From: a virus
Length of the DNA stretch: 23,519 nt
Reading direction: 5' to 3' (one strand)
Virus record (IMG/VR): IMGVR_UViG_3300027733_000203
Coordinates: 1-23,519 of that record
Part shown: piece by piece, positions 20,901 to 23,519 of the stretch
How positions within the stretch are numbered: the stretch's first letter is position 1
Layout of the letters: every line of letters begins with the position of its first letter
Made by a program: the position numbers and the translations under genes
The notes under the pieces: generated by a model
Databases searched by the model: none
What the model was told of the DNA's origin: nothing
Seen by the model: only the letters and a program-made list of their open reading frames with translations

Positions 20901-22366
20901 ACCTCTCCTGCGCCGAGGTGATCTCGCGCGCGCTCCAGTTTGTGCCCGATGCCGTGTGTGCGTGGGACTACACCGTGGCGCCGCCCCGCCTCAATATCCT
21001 GCGCCGCGCCGATCTCACCGCCCTCGATCTCGCTGTGCAGCCCACCGGCACGGCTGACAGTGCCGCCTACGTGCCCTTCTCCTCGGTCGATCTGCGCGAG
21101 CGTCCCGACCTCAAAAAGTCGGCGGTGTGTCTCCTCTACCTCGCGACCAATCGCGACAACGATGCACAGTGGGAAATCGTCACCGCCGACTACTACCCCA
21201 CCGACGCCACGCCCAACCATCCCGACACGCTGTATCGCACGATCCAGCTCGCCGGCTCCGTGTCGACCAGCACGAACCTCCAGCAGAAAATCGACGTGGA
21301 CCCGCTGGGAAGCTACCTTGATTACGCTACCTCGGCTTGGCTCACGAGCGGCAGCCAGTTCGATTCGTTGAAAACATGGTGGCTCAACCACTCCAAGGAA
21401 CTGGACAGCGCCTACATCACGGTGAAGGGCTTCCTCAAGTGTGCCCGCACCGGCGACAGCATCGGCACGACCGGCCAGCTCGACAACGAACTCGTCGGCG
21501 GTGCGGTGACCGACTGGATGGAAAGCGCGCAGGAAATCCGCTCGGAAGAGCAGCAGGTGACGGCCTACATCGCGTTCGAAGAAGCGCGGCCGAACGACTC
21601 CAGTAAAAAGGCGCGCCACATCAAGAAATTCGTGGCCAGCGTGCGGGCCACCAACGCCACGACGAAGACCTACTCCTTTTCGTCCGGTTCGGAGTCGACT
21701 GCGGCCGAAGCTGTGCCCACGGGATTGGCCGAGATGATCCATGGCGCGATCAGCGTGACGCAGTGGGATGGCTCGCTCCTGATCGTGGAAGCTGAGGCCA
21801 CCCGCTCGGCGCTCATCGGTTGCGTGATCAACCTGACGGGCAGCCTCACCGATTGGGCCACCATGCGGGCGCAGGTGCAATCGGCCCAGATCGATCTCTT
21901 TCGCGGCGAAACCCGCGTAAATGTCGGCCCGGCGAGGCACCTCGGCCCGGACGATCTCGTCGAACTGTATCGCGTGAACCGAAACCGCCAGGCCGTGACC
22001 TCAACCGGCACGCGCACGAGTGGCGTCACAGGCACGGTCGGCGGCAATCAGGGCCTCGGCCGCCACCATCGCGGCGGCGCGCGGGCGACAGGCGTCGCGC
22101 AGGCGCCGGGGCGCTATACCTCCGCCGTGACCGTGGCCGGCACCGTGCCCACATCGAGCGAGATCGGCGCGGCCGTGCTGGCGGCCTACTCGGGTGACAA
22201 TATCCCCGTCGAAGGCGATGTCGTGAGCCTCACCGTGGGCGGCACCGTCAAGTTCTCTGCCATCGTCACCCTCACCGCCATCGCGGTCGATGGCTGGCGT
22301 CGCGTTGCCTTCACTTTTTCGAGCGTCAGCTACTATGCGTGGGTGAGCCAAGTGGGGCTCTACTGA
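17999..22366 (+). CDS. Giant baseplate-hub-like protein with inserted 20-unit beta repeat array
   Basis: This is a 1455-residue protein. Residues 1-38 (MSVTWKINGSAVADLGIERA) look like the start of a phage tail hub. The same domain appears to resume at about 833 (LQPDTAIVLTREESGAEVTW) and continues through WFSGVIRQTPRSRSS, a helical part (DYLRGRVVIGQ), LSCAEVISRALQFVPDAVCA and DYTVAPPRLNILRRADL, typical of hub or late-control proteins. Between, residues about 45-828 hold about 20 tandem units of roughly 39 residues, consensus GYTSAPTVTFSGGGGTGATA followed by TAVLT and a strand ending TLTAAGT. Such repeats probably form an extended beta-solenoid or fibre. The C-terminus (about 1340-1455) is Gly/Thr-rich and then a small beta domain. 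It starts six bases after the tape measure stop. An adhesion or spike role is inference. Confidence 0.85.
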   Translation: MSVTWKINGSAVADLGIERAVLRLVNQLPDTLTFETARVEFDTNAAYTSAPTVTFTGGGGTGATATTSIASGVVSALTLTAPGSGYTSAPLVSLDGGGSFGATARAVLTPATVASATLTAAGSGFTSAPTVTVSGGGGSGAAFTAVLATRTVASLAITAGGTGYTSAPTVVFTGGGGTGATATAVLSGGSVVSLTLTAAGTGYTSVPTVALSGGGGTGATATAVLTGTSVASAALSAAGAGFTTAPAVTVSGGGGTGAAVTAVLAGTSLIGLTVSAGGGGYTTPPTVSITGGGGSGATAVAILSSGAVIGITLTAAGTGYTYDTIVTLSGGGGSGATAHAVLTATGVGFVNPVSDYNAWAAGITPVITFSGGGGSGAAATAVLADVVTSIAVGGFGSGYTSAPTVTISGGGGSGATAFAVLSTGTGAGKVYKVVITNPGTGYTSAPTITLSGGGGSGAWATAAVARVITSVTITAAGSGYTSPPTARFVGGFNDYTTTTELQATSIGSIAVTAGGSGYTSAPAVAISALNLGRAYLTLEIAGGAVSALHITTPGRNYTSAPTITIVTGDGLGSGATATCTISGGSIATVTLTAGGSGYSDFRGGDLLALPVPTSGTGATATASFGVSVSSLALTAAGTGYTSAPSISFSGGGGSGAAASAVLTPTTLASLTVSAAGTGYTSAPTLTIALGAGAGATLATGTATLTGTSLASLSVTAGGTGYTSAPTVGFTGGGGTGATATAAIATQVASLTLTAAGTGYTSAPAISFTGGGGTGAAATAALTAAVLASLTLTAAGTGYTSAPTLTISGGDGTGATAVAVLTPTSIASLVLTNNGGVLQPDTAIVLTREESGAEVTWFSGVIRQTPRSRSSQDNRIGYVAEGPWQWLQRLPYLQVFKQAATPSDPLSTLSDYLRGRVVIGQNEAGEKVSLGEFLNLVLDYAIAAKPGVMQRADFSTAITGTIPWDEVTDLSCAEVISRALQFVPDAVCAWDYTVAPPRLNILRRADLTALDLAVQPTGTADSAAYVPFSSVDLRERPDLKKSAVCLLYLATNRDNDAQWEIVTADYYPTDATPNHPDTLYRTIQLAGSVSTSTNLQQKIDVDPLGSYLDYATSAWLTSGSQFDSLKTWWLNHSKELDSAYITVKGFLKCARTGDSIGTTGQLDNELVGGAVTDWMESAQEIRSEEQQVTAYIAFEEARPNDSSKKARHIKKFVASVRATNATTKTYSFSSGSESTAAEAVPTGLAEMIHGAISVTQWDGSLLIVEAEATRSALIGCVINLTGSLTDWATMRAQVQSAQIDLFRGETRVNVGPARHLGPDDLVELYRVNRNRQAVTSTGTRTSGVTGTVGGNQGLGRHHRGGARATGVAQAPGRYTSAVTVAGTVPTSSEIGAAVLAAYSGDNIPVEGDVVSLTVGGTVKFSAIVTLTAIAVDGWRRVAFTFSSVSYYAWVSQVGLY
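18131..20482 (+). repeat. Coding tandem repeat, about 20 units of 39 codons
   Basis: Each unit reads roughly Gly-Tyr-Thr-Ser-Ala-Pro, a strand, Gly-Gly-Gly-Gly-Ser/Thr-Gly-Ala-Thr-Ala, a strand, a turn and a strand ending in Ala-Gly-Thr/Ser. I count about 20 units. Those in the middle (units 8, 10, 12-15 and 17) are degenerate or carry short insertions, while units 2-7, 11, 16 and 18-20 are close to consensus. All are in frame inside the hub-like gene. Confidence 0.9.
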
Positions 22367-22373
22367 TCCCCCG

Positions 22374-23381
22374 ATGAGCTGGAGCCACTACACCGCGGCG
22401 CTGGCGGCCGGCGACCTTATCACCACGGCGCAGCGCAACGAACTCTACGACGCCTTCCTGGAGCGGGCGGAAGTCGCGGCGCCCTACCTCTTCGGTGTGA
22501 CCTTTTCGGCCGGTTCGACGCTGCGCACCTCGGGCTTTTCGACCGATCTGATCGACCGCAGCAGCGGCGGCCCGGTGCGGCTGTTGGATGCCCTCGGGAT
22601 GATCAGCGCGGCCTTCGTGCGCCCCGCCGTGATCGACGGCGCTCCCTCCATCGGCGTGGGCACGAATAAGGGGTTTTCGGGCACCACGGCCGCGAGCACC
22701 AATCTGCTCAACCTGGCCGCGACCGCGGCGAGTGTTTCGGTGGCCGAACTCGACGACCTGATCGCAAACCCGCTGCTCGATGCGTGGAAGCGCTGGAACG
22801 TGATCAGAGAGGCGATCCGGCTCCTCAAATACGCCAACCTCGGTCTGCCCACGCCGACGGCCCATCATATCTACGCGAGCGACTTCACCTGGGCCGACAC
22901 AAAGACCGCGGCCTTCGTTAGCGAGGCCTCGGGGCTTTTTGGCAGCACCACGGAAAACCTGATACTCTTAACGCTCTACACTGAGGCCGGCGCGCCCCCG
23001 GTCGGCGCCTACGAGATCACGAGCAATCGCAGCACCTACTCCCTCGCGATCCCGGCCGCCGGTGCCTTTACGGCGGGCTACACGGTGGCGGCGATGCTCA
23101 GCTACGGAAACCTCGACACCGAGGGCCTGTCGCTGGCGGTGGATTTTCACGGCGCGCTGAATGTCGGCAGCCTGACCGGCTACGGCTACCAGCAGGCGAA
23201 GGACGTGAGCGCAAGCGGGCAGACAGCGACGGGCTCGCAGACCCTGGAGGCGTCGATCTTGGGCTACTACGACAGCGTGGAGATGGACAGCTACGAACCG
23301 GCAGCGGTCGACGGCGCCTTCAAGAACGGCCACGTGATCGTGCACGCCTTCATCGGCAAGCCGACATTCACGCACCCCTGA
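22374..23381 (+). CDS. Baseplate/fibre-like hypothetical protein
   Basis: This is a 335-residue protein. It opens with MSWSHYTAALAAGDLITTAQ and RNELYDAFLERA, a short helical N-terminus resembling the attachment part of phage tail or baseplate proteins. A helical middle follows (about 95-165, LLNLAATAASVSVAELDDLI). The C-terminal half is beta-rich (about 190-335) with GAYEITSNRSTYSLAIPAAG and ends FKNGHVIVHAFIGKPTFTHP. I do not recognise a family. It starts seven bases after the hub stop, closing the tail operon, so a tail-tip or host-contact role is reasonable inference. GC and codon use match the hub gene. No terminator with a T run is visible after it. Confidence 0.7.
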   Translation: MSWSHYTAALAAGDLITTAQRNELYDAFLERAEVAAPYLFGVTFSAGSTLRTSGFSTDLIDRSSGGPVRLLDALGMISAAFVRPAVIDGAPSIGVGTNKGFSGTTAASTNLLNLAATAASVSVAELDDLIANPLLDAWKRWNVIREAIRLLKYANLGLPTPTAHHIYASDFTWADTKTAAFVSEASGLFGSTTENLILLTLYTEAGAPPVGAYEITSNRSTYSLAIPAAGAFTAGYTVAAMLSYGNLDTEGLSLAVDFHGALNVGSLTGYGYQQAKDVSASGQTATGSQTLEASILGYYDSVEMDSYEPAAVDGAFKNGHVIVHAFIGKPTFTHP

Positions 23382-23405
23382 CGCTGATTTTTCGTCCTCT
23401 GCCGC

Positions 23406-23450
23406 ACCCCTGCAAACCCCCGGCAACCCCTCGCGCGAACCCCTGCAAAA
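23406..23450. repeat. ACCCCTGCAAA direct repeats at end of structural module
   Basis: Exact copies of ACCCCTGCAAA lie at 23406-23416 and 23439-23449, with degenerate copies ACCCCCGGCAA (23416-23426) and ACCCCTCGCGCGA (23426-23438) between them. The 138-base stretch after the last gene (23382-23519) holds no other recognisable gene or terminator. Confidence 0.55.
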
Positions 23451-23519
23451 GCCCGATCTTTCCCGAACTCGCCGGAATTCTTCTCAAACCCGGCTGGAAA
23501 CTACACCGCTGAACGTCAC

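Noticed and set aside
20417-21940. Long reverse-strand open frame opposite the hub gene
   Set aside because: It results from the GC-skewed third codon positions of the hub gene; it is rich in Arg, His and Gly and lacks motifs.
1-23519. Integrase, repressor, replication genes, tRNA or rRNA
   Set aside because: None recognised on either strand, so lysogeny and integration site cannot be assessed from this window.

Overview
The window is a GC-rich stretch in which every supportable gene lies on the + strand. It is the late structural region (head and tail morphogenesis) of a tailed dsDNA phage, most likely a prophage or prophage remnant. No integrase, repressor, replication gene, tRNA or attachment site is visible, so prophage, free phage and gene-transfer-agent-like element cannot be told apart from this sequence alone. 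The host is a Gram-negative (diderm) bacterium: two small proteins carry lipoboxes and several carry Sec-type signal peptides. The high GC, nearly absent Shine-Dalgarno sequences, and the abundance of an AGCTCTC heptamer repeat plus small GC-rich palindromes remind me of Verrucomicrobiota, especially Opitutaceae. That assignment is inference from memory, not a search result.

Layout. Positions 1-2871 hold an accessory block: an exported protein (41-595), an unknown protein (693-1238), a lipoprotein (1406-1798), a membrane-anchored coiled-coil protein (1844-2272), a small winged-helix-like protein (2276-2521) and a small membrane protein whose tail is built from repeats (2521-2871). The lipoprotein and coiled-coil protein could be lysis (spanin/holin) functions. 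Positions 2868-9470 are the head module: Mu gp27-like small terminase, Mu gp28-like large terminase, a portal fused to a MuF head-morphogenesis domain, an HK97-type prohead protease and an HK97-fold major capsid protein, closed by a strong intrinsic terminator at about 9496-9523. Positions 9654-13478 are the connector and tail-tube module: head-tail adaptor, gpG-like morphogenesis protein, tail terminator, tail tube and an unknown tail protein. Positions 13532-16558 interrupt the usual tube-to-tape-measure order with a tail-fibre-like protein, an exported protein, a possible Cys/His peptidase-like protein and a tiny proline-rich lipoprotein. Positions 16601-23381 hold a short tape measure protein, a giant baseplate-hub-like protein and a terminal baseplate/fibre-like protein.

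The most unusual theme is that several axial virion proteins carry extra beta-rich modules. The adaptor has two H-lectin-like domains inserted before its C-terminal helices. The tail terminator has a chitobiase/Fn3-associated-like domain at its C-terminus. The hub has about 20 copies of a 39-residue GYTSAP...GGGGSGATA repeat spliced into its N-terminal domain. A second theme is the invasion of phage genes and spacers by short host-type repeats (heptamers, CT-rich tracts, palindromes), several of them read in frame inside portal, adaptor, fibre and membrane-protein genes. A third is a 22-codon Pro/Arg-rich reading frame after the capsid terminator that resembles proline-rich antimicrobial peptides.
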